DNA of 46,901 nt from Punctularia strigosozonata HHB-11173 SS5 (GCF_000264995.1 NW_006767439.1:1719311-1766211), one strand, 5' to 3'; positions 35,301 through 46,675 are shown, counted from the stretch's first letter. Notes: a model not told the origin generated them from the sequence alone. Made by a program: numbers and translations.

Positions 35301-36082
35301 CCGTGTCGGCATCTCTGCGTCACCGATCGGTCAGAGCAGACTCAGGCCGAGATAAGTCGGGGGAAGTATAACGTACGGCGACTTGGCATCGGCGGCATCA
35401 AACAGGAACTCGAACGCGGCGCCGAAGTTCTTGCCGGTGTAGAGGTATTCGAGCTCGTGAGCAAACAGGGTGGGATTCATTGTCGTCGGAAAGCGCGTGA
35501 GCACGCCGACGGTGGTCATCGTCGTCGCGATCGTGCGCTGACTCGGCGCGGGCGAATGGCTGCGGGGGAGATGGCCGACGCTGGCGTTGAGGCCATGTCC
35601 GGAGGCGTATCCGGGGGAGGGCGATCGGCTGGGGTAGTCGATGGCGAGACTGCCGCCGAGGTTGTGATGGACGGAGAGGGCGAGGGAGGGGGTGGACAGC
35701 TGGGGGTACGGGGGCGGGGACGACGAGTACGGCTGGGGCGTCGGGGAGGATATAGGAGCGGGTCGGAACGAGAAGTATCTCGCCTGGAACGACGGCGGGG
35801 CGCGGGCGTAGACGATGGCTGGGGCGGGGGGGGGGGGTGTCAGTGTTCTGCGCTCGGGTCGAGGACGGGAGTGGACCGACCCTTGTGGCCCCAGACCTCC
35901 TCGACGGGCCCGCCCTCGTCGCCCTCGGGCTGGAGCTCCCAGACGACGTCCGGGAAACGCTCAGACGCGTGCTGGAACAACGTCTCGAGATCCTCTTGCC
36001 ACTTGTCGGTGCTCCGCGCGATCGCGTCTAGCAGCGACGGCGGCGTCTTGGCCGTCGACGAGCCCGTGGTGACTAGGCTCAT
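32336..36082 (-). CDS. BTB-like and CAP-Gly domain protein, 1,188 aa
   Basis: Four exons (35881-36082, 35377-35818, 34225-35314, 32336-34168) close at 1,189 codons. A BTB-type segment is split by a Pro/Ser insert: GHKAIVYARAPPSFQARYFS, about 130 residues later TLFAHELEYLYTGKNFGAAF. A second BTB-like unit follows (RLYSDIRIALTG, SSHRFMLVSRSPYFYTALLKW, LGYIYTGTLIFSHRTYDLDT). Residues about 680-1030 are a low-complexity Ser/Thr/Pro linker. A CAP-Gly-like domain begins near residue 1042 (ARYIGEVKGETGPWVGVEV), lacks a clean GKNDG motif and ends with GLFVRPQQVLYV after an insert of about 60 residues. CAP-Gly domains bind microtubule ends or EEY tails, so a cytoskeletal role with BTB-mediated oligomerisation is plausible but inferred. 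Confidence 0.88.
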
Positions 36083-37715
36083 GGGTACAGTGCGCGTCGG
36101 GAGGGTGATCGCAGGGATGTGATAGCCGCCAGGATGGAAAGGAACGAAGTGAAAGCAGAAACGGGAACGAGAGACTCAGCGGGAAAGAAACGAGGATGAG
36201 GTAACTATAACAGCCCGGAAACACGAGGCGGCGTTTGCTCTTGCGCTCGCACGAATACAAATCCCACATATTTATCGCAAGTCTACTGTCTTTCTCAACA
36301 TGGTCGATTCCCGAGATGCATTCCCTTGGTACATGGAAACCGTCGGCTCGTCTCCGGATGCTCCTCTCGCGCAGCGCGTCGTCTGGATCGTTTACCTTTG
36401 AATCGTCTCGGAAGAGCTCCTTGTTCCTCGCAGACTCGAGTACACCAGGCTATGGTCAATCGACGTTCGCGCCCACCCCGGGTCCTCCTTCGCCTCTCCT
36501 CGAGCACCGCAGACGTTGGGCGTCCAAGGAGGCCGTCCCAGCAAGCACCTCGACCGGTCCAGGGCATATCTCCCCCACAAGCTGAACTTGTAATACCGGC
36601 AGCAAATCCTCGAACGGGAGGGCACGACACCGTCTTGCAAGACCACCAGCGCCCTTCGGTCCGAGTTGGCGCCTTTACCCCCTCCCGCCTCTATCCTACC
36701 TGCCTGGCTTGGGTCGAGACTTCCGAGTACCCAGCGGGCGGAGGGCCAAGCAGGTGCATCCTCCTCAGGCTTTCCTAACTCCTTCCCTCAAGCTTCGTCC
36801 GCGACACTCACTTCCCCTCCTCCTCGTCAAGGCTAAATACGAAAGTATGCTCGGTCTCGACTAGGATCGCGAAGGTGAGGCTGGGTAAATGAACGTCAAC
36901 GCGAAATCCATATCGATACGTTGCTATGCCGTATCGTAGCACTCTGTGAATCCATATCTATCCCATACTCCATCAACAGACAAACGTGAGTCTGCAGGAC
37001 CTGTCCTCGATTTATACAAACGGACGCGATACATGATGACCCAGCACGTTGCCAAGCACTTTATAATCTAGCTTCCGCTGTAACATACAGGCCCGATCCG
37101 AAGTGGTGTTTTTTTTTTCGGCGCCCCGTCGATGCACAACGGTCTATCCGAAACTCTCCCTCACGGTCCTCGATCGGCGCATACTCAAGTCAGGTCGAGA
37201 GGGGGGTGCCGCTCCTCGTTTTCTACGCTCGATGTCCTCCGAGTGCTACATCCGACATCCAACATGAGATGCGATATATCGTTGCATGCGCCCAGCTGGC
37301 CCGCAACCGGCGCTTCGTCTACCGCAGACCATGCGCCGAGCAGCAAAGAAAAAGGCAAATATCCGCGTCGTGTCCCGCCGACAGCCCCGGCTGACTTTCA
37401 CGGCTGGACAGATCAAAAGCATAAGTCGGGCTACCGATGATCCAAGAATCGCGGAGTGAAAGCTGCACGGCGAACAACTCGAGTAACGGAGAGCGTCGAG
37501 TAAGACGAAGGAACGCGTACGATGCAAAAATCATTAAGGGCACGTCGAGGTTGCGCCAGATGAATACAGTAAGCACAGCTGCCGGAACGCGTGCGTCAAC
37601 GCCCGTCCGAACAACGACGTGGGGCGAACGCATAAAAAGACTCACTCGACCAGCCTAAGCGCACGGAAGGAAGGAAGGAAGGAAAGGAAGAAAAAAAATC
37701 GTTCGCGCGGGGCTT
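36083..37715. other. 1.6-kb interval without a supportable gene
   Basis: An ATG at 36300 opens a 32-codon frame (MVDSRDAFPWYMETVGSS) followed by other short frames that I could not splice into anything recognisable. A small species-specific gene cannot be excluded. Bases 36,800-37,700 show no coding signal. A purine-rich GGAA run (about 37,667-37,690) lies beside the mL41 stop. Confidence 0.4.
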
Positions 37716-38662
37716 TCATCTATCCGCTCGCGACACAACCCCCTTGCTCCCGTCCGACGCGGGTTCGTACACGATCTCCCCGTCCTTCCCCCTCGTGAAC
37801 GCCGGCGTATGCGCGCGGGCCGAAGCCCCCCTCGCCGCGCTCGAGCTCTCGTCCACCTCGAGCTCCCGGATCAGCGCTTCCGCGGCCTTGGCGCGCTTGC
37901 CCTGCAGCAGTGGGATGTCGAGCGCCTCGGGCGAGCCTTCGTTCCATCGCTGTGAGAAGAAACGAGAGAGAAAATGTGAGCGAGCGTTCCGCGTCGTCGT
38001 CGTCGTCGTCGGAGGAGGAGGATGGAGGACGGAGGACGGAGGACGGAGGACGGAGGACGGAGGACGGAGGACGGAGGACGGAGGACGGAGGACGGAGGAC
38101 GGAGGACGGAGGACGGAGGACGGAGGACGGAAGAGGAACGCACCCGGAAATCCAGCTTCGCCTGAGTAAAGTACTCTCCCCCGTTCATGCTCCTCGTCCG
38201 CACCCGCGGCACCTCCTCCACCACCGCGCTCGGCTTGACCGTCAACGCCACGTAAGGCTTCATCTGAAGGTTTCCCCGGCGGGATGTCAGTCTCCCCACC
38301 GCCCGACGAGCGAGCGCCTTTTAAACGCGAAAAAAAAAAGTATTAAAACGAAAAACGAACCGCAGAGTTGACGATCTGGTCGATGGGCGGCGCCACGAAC
38401 ACCCTCACTTTCTCGTCGAGGAGACGGTACTTGGCCTTTCCCCGCACGACGTGTTTTCCGGGCGCGCCGGTGCGGTGTCCACCCGGCAGGTACGCTTGCC
38501 TGGTGCCTATACGAAACGAGCGTTAAACGTTCAAACCGCGACGTCGGTGGGTGTGCGATGGCATTGGTGTGAGGACGCACCCTTGTAGTAGTCTTTGTTG
38601 CCGCGCTTGGGCGTCAGCGGCCTCCGCGAGGCTTTCGAGAACCGAGCCAGAGTGGGGAACAT
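37716..38662 (-). CDS. Mitochondrial large-subunit ribosomal protein mL41 (MRPL27-like), 193 aa
   Basis: Exons 38581-38662, 38361-38506, 38144-38263 and 37716-37949 close at 194 codons. The N terminus (MFPTLARFSKASRRPLTPKR, then GNKDYYKGTRQAYLPGGHRT) and KAKYRLLDEKVRVFVAPP followed by MKPYVALTVKP match the mL41 family, a component of the mitochondrial 54S/39S subunit. The C-terminal extension (LLQGKRAKAAEALIRELEVD) is less conserved. The last intron (37950-38143, 194 bases) is expanded by a GGAGGAC heptamer array and a GTC run. The start lies 168 bases from the divergent P4-ATPase start. Confidence 0.87.
38024..38130. repeat. Heptanucleotide microsatellite (GGAGGAC)n inside an mL41 intron
   Basis: About 15 near-perfect tandem copies of GGAGGAC run from 38024 to 38130, preceded by a GTC trinucleotide run at about 37993-38010. 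Both lie within the last mL41 intron, between donor 38143 and acceptor 37950. The array is open in several frames, which explains the artificial Arg-Pro-Pro-Ser-Ser ORFs here. Confidence 0.93.
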
Positions 38663-38830
38663 GGCCACGACAGAAACACGAATGCAATACTTCCTGAATA
38701 TTACCCGCCACACCCAAAGGAGGTTGGCACGTGACCCGAGACCTGGCGCTGCGGGGGACACGGCAACGCTGGTCTCGTTAACACGGAAGTCGCAGACATT
38801 CATCTCAGCAGTCTCCAGCGCGCCGGCTCG
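38663..38830. promoter_or_regulatory. Shared bidirectional promoter, mL41 / P4-ATPase
   Basis: Only 168 bases separate the divergent start codons of mL41 (38662, minus) and the P4-ATPase (38831, plus). Both promoters must therefore lie in this stretch or inside the neighbouring genes. I see no TATA-like box, which is common for housekeeping fungal promoters. Confidence 0.6.
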
Positions 38831-41800
38831 ATGTCGGATGATTTCTTGAAGCTGGTCTCTTCCGCCAACCCCGCCGCCCGCGCGCGCGGCCAGTACCGGC
38901 CCACCAACGACGACCCCTTCGCCGGGCCCAGCGGCGGCGGCGGCTACGACCGCAGCCCGGGCACCGCGCCCAGCAGTCGTCAGGTCCGAGACACACCATC
39001 CACCGTCATCGTCACCTCGCATCCGAGCTCGCTGACCGTGCACGCCACAGATGGACCCTTTCTTCGACGACGACGATCTCGACGCCCCCGACTCCGCGTT
39101 CGGCGGCAACCCGGTCGCGATGCGGAGCACGGACACCGGCCTGTCCAAGCTCCCGCTCTCCGGCAACGCCGCCTCCTTCGCGGGCGCGGGGCCGTCCCAG
39201 TCCACCCTGAACACCTTTGATAACAACAGCAAACCCGGCGCCGGCGGCATGGGCAAGGCCTGGACGTTCGACGACGACGACGAACCCGGCATGTCGGCGC
39301 TTCAATATTCGGACGGCGGTACCGCCGCCGCCGCCGCCGCAGGCCCGTACGGGGGCGCCGGGTCGGGCCTGCGGACGGTGAAGAGGAAGCGGGCGAGGAG
39401 GCAGTGGAAGTGGCCATGGGCGAAGGAAAAGGTGCTCGGGGGCGAGCGCGTCGTGCCGCTCAACGGCGAGTCGGCGGGCGCCCCGGGCCAGGACGAATTC
39501 TGCTCCAACTACGTGAGCACGAGCAAGTACAACGTCGTCACTTTTGTCCCCAAGTTCTTCGCCGGTGCGTCGCGCTAGTTTAACACGCATGATCCACGTC
39601 TCCTCGCCCGTTCCCGTTTTCCCCTCCCAACGAGCTGACGGCTTGCCGCAGAACAATTCAGCAAATACGCCAACCTCTTCTTCTTATTCACCGCATGTAT
39701 ACAACAGATACCAGGCGTATCACCCACGAACAGGTGCCTTTGCCCATTTTCCAAGGAACGCCGACGCCAAACTGACGGAGAAACATCTAGATATACAACA
39801 ATCGCTCCCCTTTCGGTCGTGCTACTCGCCAGCGCGTTCAAAGAAGTCGGCGAAGATTTGGTGCGTGGATCCTGTTCGTCCTGGGAAGTCGACATCCGTC
39901 GAACATACATTTCCATCACGCAGAAACGCCATCAATCCGACGCCGAACTCAACACGCGCAAGACCAAGGTGTTACAGCCCGGCGCCTCGTTCGCCGACGA
40001 GAGCTGGGAAAACGTGCAGGCAAGTCCTGGATCGTGCCCAGCCATTTCGCCGAGCTCCCCCCCCCCCCTTTCCGTTTCATCGTTAACCGCTCCCCGCTTA
40101 CCATTCACCCACTCGCTCAGGTCGGAGACATCGTCCGCCTCGAATCGGATGACTTTATCCCTGCCGACCTCGTGCTCATATCCTCCTCCGAGCCCGAGGG
40201 CCTGTGCTATATAGAAACCAGTAACCTAGACGGGTAAGCACCTTTACCTGTCCGCGATTTCCGTCCGGACCTGACTCATCTTGCTTACCTTGGCAGAGAA
40301 ACCAATCTGAAGATCAAGCAGGCGTCACCGCAAACCTCCTCCCTCACCGCACCCCACCTCGTCGTTTCGACGAGGTACCATTGTTTATCCGCAAAGAACC
40401 ACTGAAAGGTCGTAGGGATGAGCGATCAGCAGACGACCGCGAGGCGAGCGCACGTACGGATCGTATGCTACTGCCGATGGTCGATCCCAGCGACAGAGCG
40501 AGGAGCAAGATGAACAAGAAGATGATCTGGACGTTGACCTGCCGTTCGACGGCCGTGCGCTTGATCGGCGCCGCGCTGTAAGGAGAGGGGGGCGGAGAAA
40601 AAAAAAGAAGAAAAAGAGAATGATTTCAGCACGGGCTCCATCGCGCAGGGGAAAGGGCGGCGGCGGCCAGACGGCCCCCCCCTCAGGATTTTTCACTCAC
40701 GTCGCGTTCCGCATCAACTTGGTCTCGTGGCCGGTGAAGACGACGAGGCCGTACACCCATGGCGTGTTGCGGATCTGGGCGCCGCGGAGCAGGAGCTGGT
40801 CCGGGCCGAGCGGGACCTGCTTCGGCACGCCTGAAGGACCGACCGCAGTTAGCTCCGGGGGAGGGGAGAATTGGGGGACGTCCGGCTTACCATTCGGAGT
40901 GACGAGGTCGAGGGTGCCCTCGAAAGTGTATAGCGAGTTATTCGGCTGTTCGCTCCGGAGGGAGCCGCGGAGGGAGGAGTCTTCGCTGAGCGGCCGGGCC
41001 AAGGGATTCATCGAAGGTCAGTGCAGTTCTAGCGTTAGTTGGCCGATCGAACCGAAACGCTCATGGAACCCGCCCCAGACATCCTCACCTTCATCATCCT
41101 GTACAACAACCTCATCCCCATCTCGCTCATCGTCACGATGGAGGTGGTCAAGTTCCAGCAGGCGCAGCTCATCAACTCCGACCTCGACATGTACTACGCC
41201 AAGACGGACACGCCCGCGCTCTGCCGGACCTCGTCCCTCGTCGAGGAGCTCGGCCAGATCGAGTACGTCTTCTCGGACAAGACCGGCACGTTGACCCGGA
41301 ACGAGATGGAGTTCCGGTGCTGCTCGATCGCGGGCGTGCCGTACGCGGACGAGGTGGAGGAGGGCAAGGAGGGCTGGAAGAGCTTCGCGGAGCTGCGCGG
41401 CCTCGCGGAGGGAAGCTCGAACCCGTTCGTGGACGCGCCCCGGGGCGAGGAAGGGCGGGAGCGCGAGGTCGTCAACGAGTTTCTGAGCCTGTTGGCCGTG
41501 TGCCATACCGTCATCCCCGAGGTCAAGAACGAGAAGATCGTGTACCAGGCGAGCAGTCCCGACGAGGCCGCGCTGGTGGCCGGCGCGGAGTTGCTCGGAT
41601 ACCAGTTCCACGTACGTTGCCCCCGGGTCTCGGTGTTTTTTGCGCGCCTTTTGGTAACTGACGAGGAGGACCGCGCAGACGCGTAAACCAAAGTCCGTGT
41701 TCGTCAACATGCACGGCTCCTCGCGCGAATTCGAGATCCTCAACGTGTGCGAGTTCAACTCGACGCGGAAACGGATGTCGACCGTCGTTCGCGGTCCGGA

Positions 41801-44258
41801 CGGGAAGATCAAGCTCTACTGCAAGGGCGCGGACACCGTGATCCTGGAAAGGCTGAGCAAGGACCAACCTTACACCGAGAAAACCCTGCAGCACCTCGAG
41901 GTTCGTTCCTGCTCGTCGTCTTTCGCCGGTGCACGCGGGTGCTGATGCGCGAACGCGGTCCGTTAGGATTACGCGACGGAAGGGCTTCGGACGCTCTGCA
42001 TCGCCTATCGCGATATCTCCGACGCGGAGTATCGTCAGTGGGCGGCCATGTACGACCAGGCCGCGGCGACGATCAACGGACGAGGCGACGCCTTGGACAA
42101 GGCGGCGGAAGCTATCGAGAAGGACATGTTCCTCCTCGGAGCCACTGCGATCGAGGACAAGCTGCAAGAGGGTGTTCCTGATACCATCCACACTCTCCAG
42201 ATGGCCGGCATAAAGGTCTATAACGTGCGCTGTCTTGTGGACCTCTCGCAGCTGACACAAGTCGATAGGTGTGGGTATTGACCGGTGACCGTCAGGAAAC
42301 AGCGATCAACATCGGCATGTCCTGCCGTCTCATCTCGGAGTCCATGAATATGGTATGCCCGCGTGGTACTGAATGATACGGACGGGCACTCATGCTTCGA
42401 CAGGTCATCGTGAACGAGGAGACGGCTCAGGCAACTGAGGAATTCATCATGAAGCGTCTCACCGCTATCAAGAACCAACGCAGCGCAGGCGAAACGGAGG
42501 ATCTGGCGTTGATCATCGGTAAGTATCGTGCAGCGATGCGTCCCGGTGCTCTCTAACACCCGTCGTGGGCAGACGGCAAGAGTCTCACATTTGCGCTGGA
42601 GAAACCGTTGAACAAGTCGTTCCTGGAGCTCGCTATCATGTGCAAGGCCGTCGTCTGCTGTGGGTCAGACCAATGGTCAAACGGTCGCAATACTGATTTT
42701 TCATCAGGCCGTGTGTCGCCTCTGCAGAAAGCTCTTGTGGTCAAGCTCGTGAAGAAGAACCAGAAGTCGATCTTGCTGGCCATTGGCGATGGTGCTAACG
42801 ATGTCAGCATGATCCAAGCCGCTCATGTTGGTGTCGGCATATCCGGTCTGGAGGTAAGGGCCACGAACGTCCGCGGACGAGTCTGTATTCATGATCGGCA
42901 ATCCAGGGTTTGCAAGCGGCGCGTTCTTCCGACGTAGCGATATCTCAATTCCGATATCTCAAGAAGCTGCTTCTGGTTCACGGCGCATGGAGCTACACCC
43001 GACTTTCCAAGCTCATCCTCTGTACGTCCGTCCCGAGCTTATCTGTAACCGATAGCTCACGCAAGCTTCAGATTCCTTCTACAAGAATATCGTTCTATAT
43101 ATGACGCAGTTTTGGGTAAGATGATCGACTATGACGTCAGTTGCCCGTACTAAAGCCAAACTCGCAGTTTTCGTTCTTCAACAACTTCTCAGGGCAGATC
43201 GCTTATGAGTCCTGGACTCTATCCTTGTACAACGTGCTCTTCACCGTGCTTCCACCCCTCGTCATCGGCATCTTCGATCAGTTCGTCTCGGCGCGGATAT
43301 TGGACCGGTATCCACAGCTGTATACCCTCGGTCAAAAGAATACCTTTTTCACTCGCACTGCCTTCTGGCAATGGGTAGCGAACGCGCTATGGCATAGCCT
43401 GGTGAGCTTGCTTGCGATATCTCTGTCCATTAGCTAATCGCAGACTTGATAGATCCTCTTTGCGTTTTCCGTCATCCTGTGGTGGGGCGACTTGAAGCAA
43501 TCGAGCGGTCTCGACACCGGTCACTGGTTCTGGGGAACGACGCTCTACCTCGCGGTCCTGTTGACTGTCCTGGGGAAAGCCGCTCTCATTTCCGAGTGAG
43601 TATTTTCCCCGACGTTGCCAATCGTTGCTCAACATGTTCCATCCAGCCTGTGGACCAAGTACACAGTAGCAGGTACGAAGTATCTATCACCTTAGTCACA
43701 ATCGTGCTGATCATCGTGTTAGCGATACCCGGTTCCTTCGCGTTTACGATGGCGTTTCTACCGTTGTATGCCACCGTCGCCCCTGCTATCGGATTCTCGA
43801 CGGAGTACGAGGGCATCGTTTCACGCCTATGGACCGACGGTGTGTTCTACTTCGTACTGCTGCTCGTGCCGATCGTGTGCCTTGCCCGTGACTTCGTGTG
43901 GAAATAGTCGGTACCATTTCCACCGTTCACGGCGATCTTGCTCAACATCCGCCCTCTAGCTACCGGAGAACATACAGCCCCCTATCCTATCACATTGCCC
44001 AAGAACTCCAAAAGTACAACATTCCTGACTACCGGCCGCGGCAAGAACAGTCAGTGCTCTTTCTCCCTGCCGCTCTGCAGACTCTGACTCCCGCATAGGT
44101 TCCAAAAGGCGATCAAGAAAGTACGCGCCGTACAGCGCATGCGGCGCAATCGCGGTTTCGCATTCAGTCAGACCGAAGATGTGGGACGACAGGATCAGGC
44201 CCGACTCATCAGGGCCTACGACACTTCGAAGTCATACGCACGACCATCAGGATACTAG
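38831..44258 (+). CDS. Drs2-type P4-ATPase (phospholipid flippase), interrupted by an internal inversion
   Basis: P4-ATPases flip aminophospholipids across trans-Golgi and endosomal membranes. Plus-strand exons are 38831-38983, 39051-39564, 39652-39733, 39791-39860, 39924-40019, 40121-40233 and 40297-about 40367, then about 40979-41016, 41079-41611, 41679-41900, 41967-42215, 42269-42352, 42404-42518, 42573-42659, 42708-42853, 42907-43021, 43072-43115, 43168-43401, 43453-43595, 43647-43672, 43723-43906, 43960-44049 and 44099-44258. Motifs in order: [20 protein letters not shown] (membrane segment 1), [13 protein letters not shown], the [10 protein letters not shown] phosphorylation site (41275), [39 protein letters not shown], and the C-terminal membrane segments. 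Intron 40020-40120 has a GC donor. The segment 40368-40978, covering the remaining actuator region and membrane segment 3, is reversed. As sequenced the gene cannot give a full-length protein; every other junction is in frame. Confidence 0.92.
40368..40978 (-). other. Inverted exon block of the P4-ATPase gene
   Basis: Read on the minus strand the block contains four P4-ATPase exons in the correct order with proper splice sites: 40891-40978 ([20 protein letters not shown]), 40701-40830 ([20 protein letters not shown]), 40458-40575 ([11 protein letters not shown] and a membrane segment) and about 40368-40401 ([10 protein letters not shown]). The flanking plus-strand exons end at APHLV and resume at [11 protein letters not shown], exactly where this block belongs. 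The left junction is a hairpin, ACCTCGTCG-TTT-CGACGAGGT (40356-40376). Confidence 0.9.
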
Positions 44259-44408
44259 TTTTAGCAGTTGTTATTGATCCCAGTATTGTACCCTTCGTTC
44301 ATTCCCGCTAGAGTTTTGCTCTCGGATGCTATTCGGGTGCTTATATTTGTGTGCTACTTTGCCTTCTACGCGGACTATGGAATTCAATCTTAGCCTCAGG
44401 TTTATATA

Positions 44409-46286
44409 CTATATACCTATGTGAACATAGGTCGCCCAGCGCTCGGGAGGTAGACTGCTCTCGCGCAACCTACCAACGGCTGAATCGAGGGCACGAGCAA
44501 TCAGACTGGGATCGTCATACCCGCCGCTCAGCAGCGCTTCGTGGACCTCCTTGGCCACAGCCGGTCCATCTAAATCAGACATTCCCCTTGGGGTGGTAAC
44601 GATGAATTACCCTCGACTCGGACTCGGCATCAGAGTTGGTCACTCACCACATCGTGCCCACCACGGATTTGAAACCAGCGAACAATATCGACCCGGCCAA
44701 ATGCACGATCTCGTCCGGAAGAGCTTCGTCTCCGGCTGTTGACTCGCATGCGCTCAGAAAGGCGAAGAAGGCCCGGGGCATCCTCACTCTAGCGATATCC
44801 GCTATTGTCAGCGTTCCTCCGTCCAGAATAAAGCCGCTGCTGAGAGGATCGTTGCGATCCTGCTTTGCGTGGCAAGCAAGGTGTACAACAGAGGCCTGAC
44901 TGATTGCCTCTCGCACGTCTGAGACGGTCGTTGTGCTCATCGTGCCGCGACTGCTTTGCTCTGCTGGCGCCGCACGAGCCTCCTGGATTATGCTTACTAG
45001 GCGTTCCGGAGGATGCATGATCGCCAGCTGGGAGACTTCCTCGGCCGCCATCGGAAGGGGTTCGTTGTCTGCAACTTCCGGCTGAGCGACGAGTAGAACC
45101 TGTATGTCCGAGGGAGATGTGTTACGCTGCTTCCGTGCTTCAACAAGGGCGCCGAGAGATGGTGTATAGGAGGAGACAACGTAATCAGACGTGCACATTC
45201 CCGATGCAGTCCCTGCGGCGTGCAGCAGCAAGAAAACGAATTGACCCGTCGGGCACCACCAGAGCCGCGGGCGGATCGCTTTAGTACCCCTCCACTGAGG
45301 AACAACGCATTGGTCAGTAAAGCCACTCACTTCGGGTTTTTTGGATAACTCACTGGTAGCTTCAAGGACGTTAAGACTGGATTGACGATGTTCTCCCACA
45401 GCTCTTCCAGTATGTGAGATGTCTTCACGTTCGTGAGGTTCTTTTTCTTGATAAGCAACCGACTGGGAACGTCGTCGTCGCGATGACCTCCGTCGCCCTT
45501 GCCGGCCTTGATGTTAAAGCTTTCGCGATTCCTCGCCCTTGCAGTCCGCTGGGCATGCGTGAGTGCCTCCGACCATTTCGACGTACGAAGAGCGCCGGCA
45601 TTAGGGAGCGAGACTACGTAGGTCTCCGCGTTCTCGGACGGCATGATGATACCGTAAGCAAGGTCTTCCGCGGCGATCAATAGTACTACGGGCCCTTCGG
45701 ATGCAGCTGGGCATAGATCAGCAAACACGAGTGGGAGTAACAGGCGTTCGAAACCAGGGATGCGGCATGACTGTTGTAGGAGCTCTTCGAACTCGTCAAC
45801 GAGTTTGCGCCGTCTGGATACTTCGCTCTCGGATATGTTGCGCGACGGGCTCAAACCAGCTTCGTCTAGGCTGGAAGATACCTCGCGCAAACGACGTGAC
45901 AATTCCATTGGGAGACCGTCGAAAGGACTGCGTAACTGCAAAATGCCATTCCATAAAATTGCACGTCCGTGTTCCAAGAACTCTATGGCCATCCGCGGTT
46001 GGTGATTGGAGATCGCGTGCATGGCGGCCGTTACGGCGAGCCCCTGCGCGCCCTTGAGAATCTCGAGTCTCGATCTCACGTCCACGCCAGGATATGCCAT
46101 CCGAGGCAGAAGCTTCATGGCTCTATGATGAGCATCAGAGATGGAGGTTTGGTCGTTCACCTCCGTCGCCACCGCAATGCACCGCTTGTTGAAGCTTAGT
46201 CGGTTGGCTATGGTAGAGTAAGGATGATCAGCCGCCTCCGCGTACACCCGTACACATTCCTCCGAATCGGCCTTGTCTCCTGTCAT
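44409..46286 (-). CDS. CHAT-domain (caspase-like) protein, 5'-truncated
   Basis: Exons 45354-46286, 44648-45294 and 44409-44586 give 586 codons from an ATG at 46286. The CHAT domain is a caspase/separase-type fold found in many TPR proteins of mushrooms. Both expected catalytic residues are present, the His in VVHLACHAK and the Cys in FFAFLSACEST. LWWCPTGQFVFLLLHAAG and SILFAGFKSVVGTMWGMSD are also typical. Relatives usually carry a long N-terminal TPR array. Here the first exon starts at AVTAAM-type helices with no TPR upstream, and the frame continues a little past the ATG (to about 46330) before simple-sequence DNA. A reversed hairpin repeat ends at 46599. The protein may be non-functional or a shortened form; a relic paralogue lies at 28.6-29.3 kb. 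Confidence 0.78.
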
Positions 46287-46598
46287 TCGGAACCGGATAT
46301 GGAAGTCGTCGGCAAGGCCGGATGTTATGGCGGCGAATAGGGCTGCTCAATTGCAACTTTTGCGCTCGAGCAGGGAGGTCGGGCAAGCGAGCGAAGGGAT
46401 GCCTCGAGGCTCGCTTGGGGCTCGAAGAAGCAAGAGGGCTCGCTCCCGTCATTATGCGACCTCGTGTTTGATGCCGCTCGCGCCGCCCTCCGAGCTGCAA
46501 CGACCGATCCCGACGCTGGGCGCCCCGACGCCGCCGTCAACACCGACCCCGGCGCCGACACCGACACCGACACGAGGCCACCACCGTCAACTGTGTCT

Positions 46599-46675
46599 CT
46601 ATCCATGCCCCAGGGTGGAAAACAGGCTGTTTTCCGCCCGTCTCAGATTTGGTTGATTACAGCCTACATGCATAG
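46599..46675 (-). repeat. 77-bp hairpin terminus, copy D (reversed)
   Basis: On the minus strand: CTAT, 19 bases, CCAAATCTGAGACGGGC, perfect stem GGAAAACA (paired with TGTTTTCC, 46617-46624 and 46628-46635), 12 bases, GGATAG at 46604-46599. Length and order equal copies B and C although the stem sequence is different. The element would run right to or past the window edge. I see no gene in 46676-46901. Confidence 0.78.

Noticed and set aside
36235-36778. Possible small gene from ATG 36300
   Set aside because: The frame stops after 32 codons and I could not splice it to a convincing continuation.
37871-38371. ORFs encoding repeated Arg-Pro-Pro-Ser-Ser or Glu-Asp-Gly-Gly-Arg peptides
   Set aside because: Produced by translating the GGAGGAC microsatellite, which lies in an mL41 intron.
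38831-44258. Two separate genes instead of one interrupted P4-ATPase
   Set aside because: The minus-strand exons are missing parts of exactly the same protein, in order, and both flanks lack only those parts.
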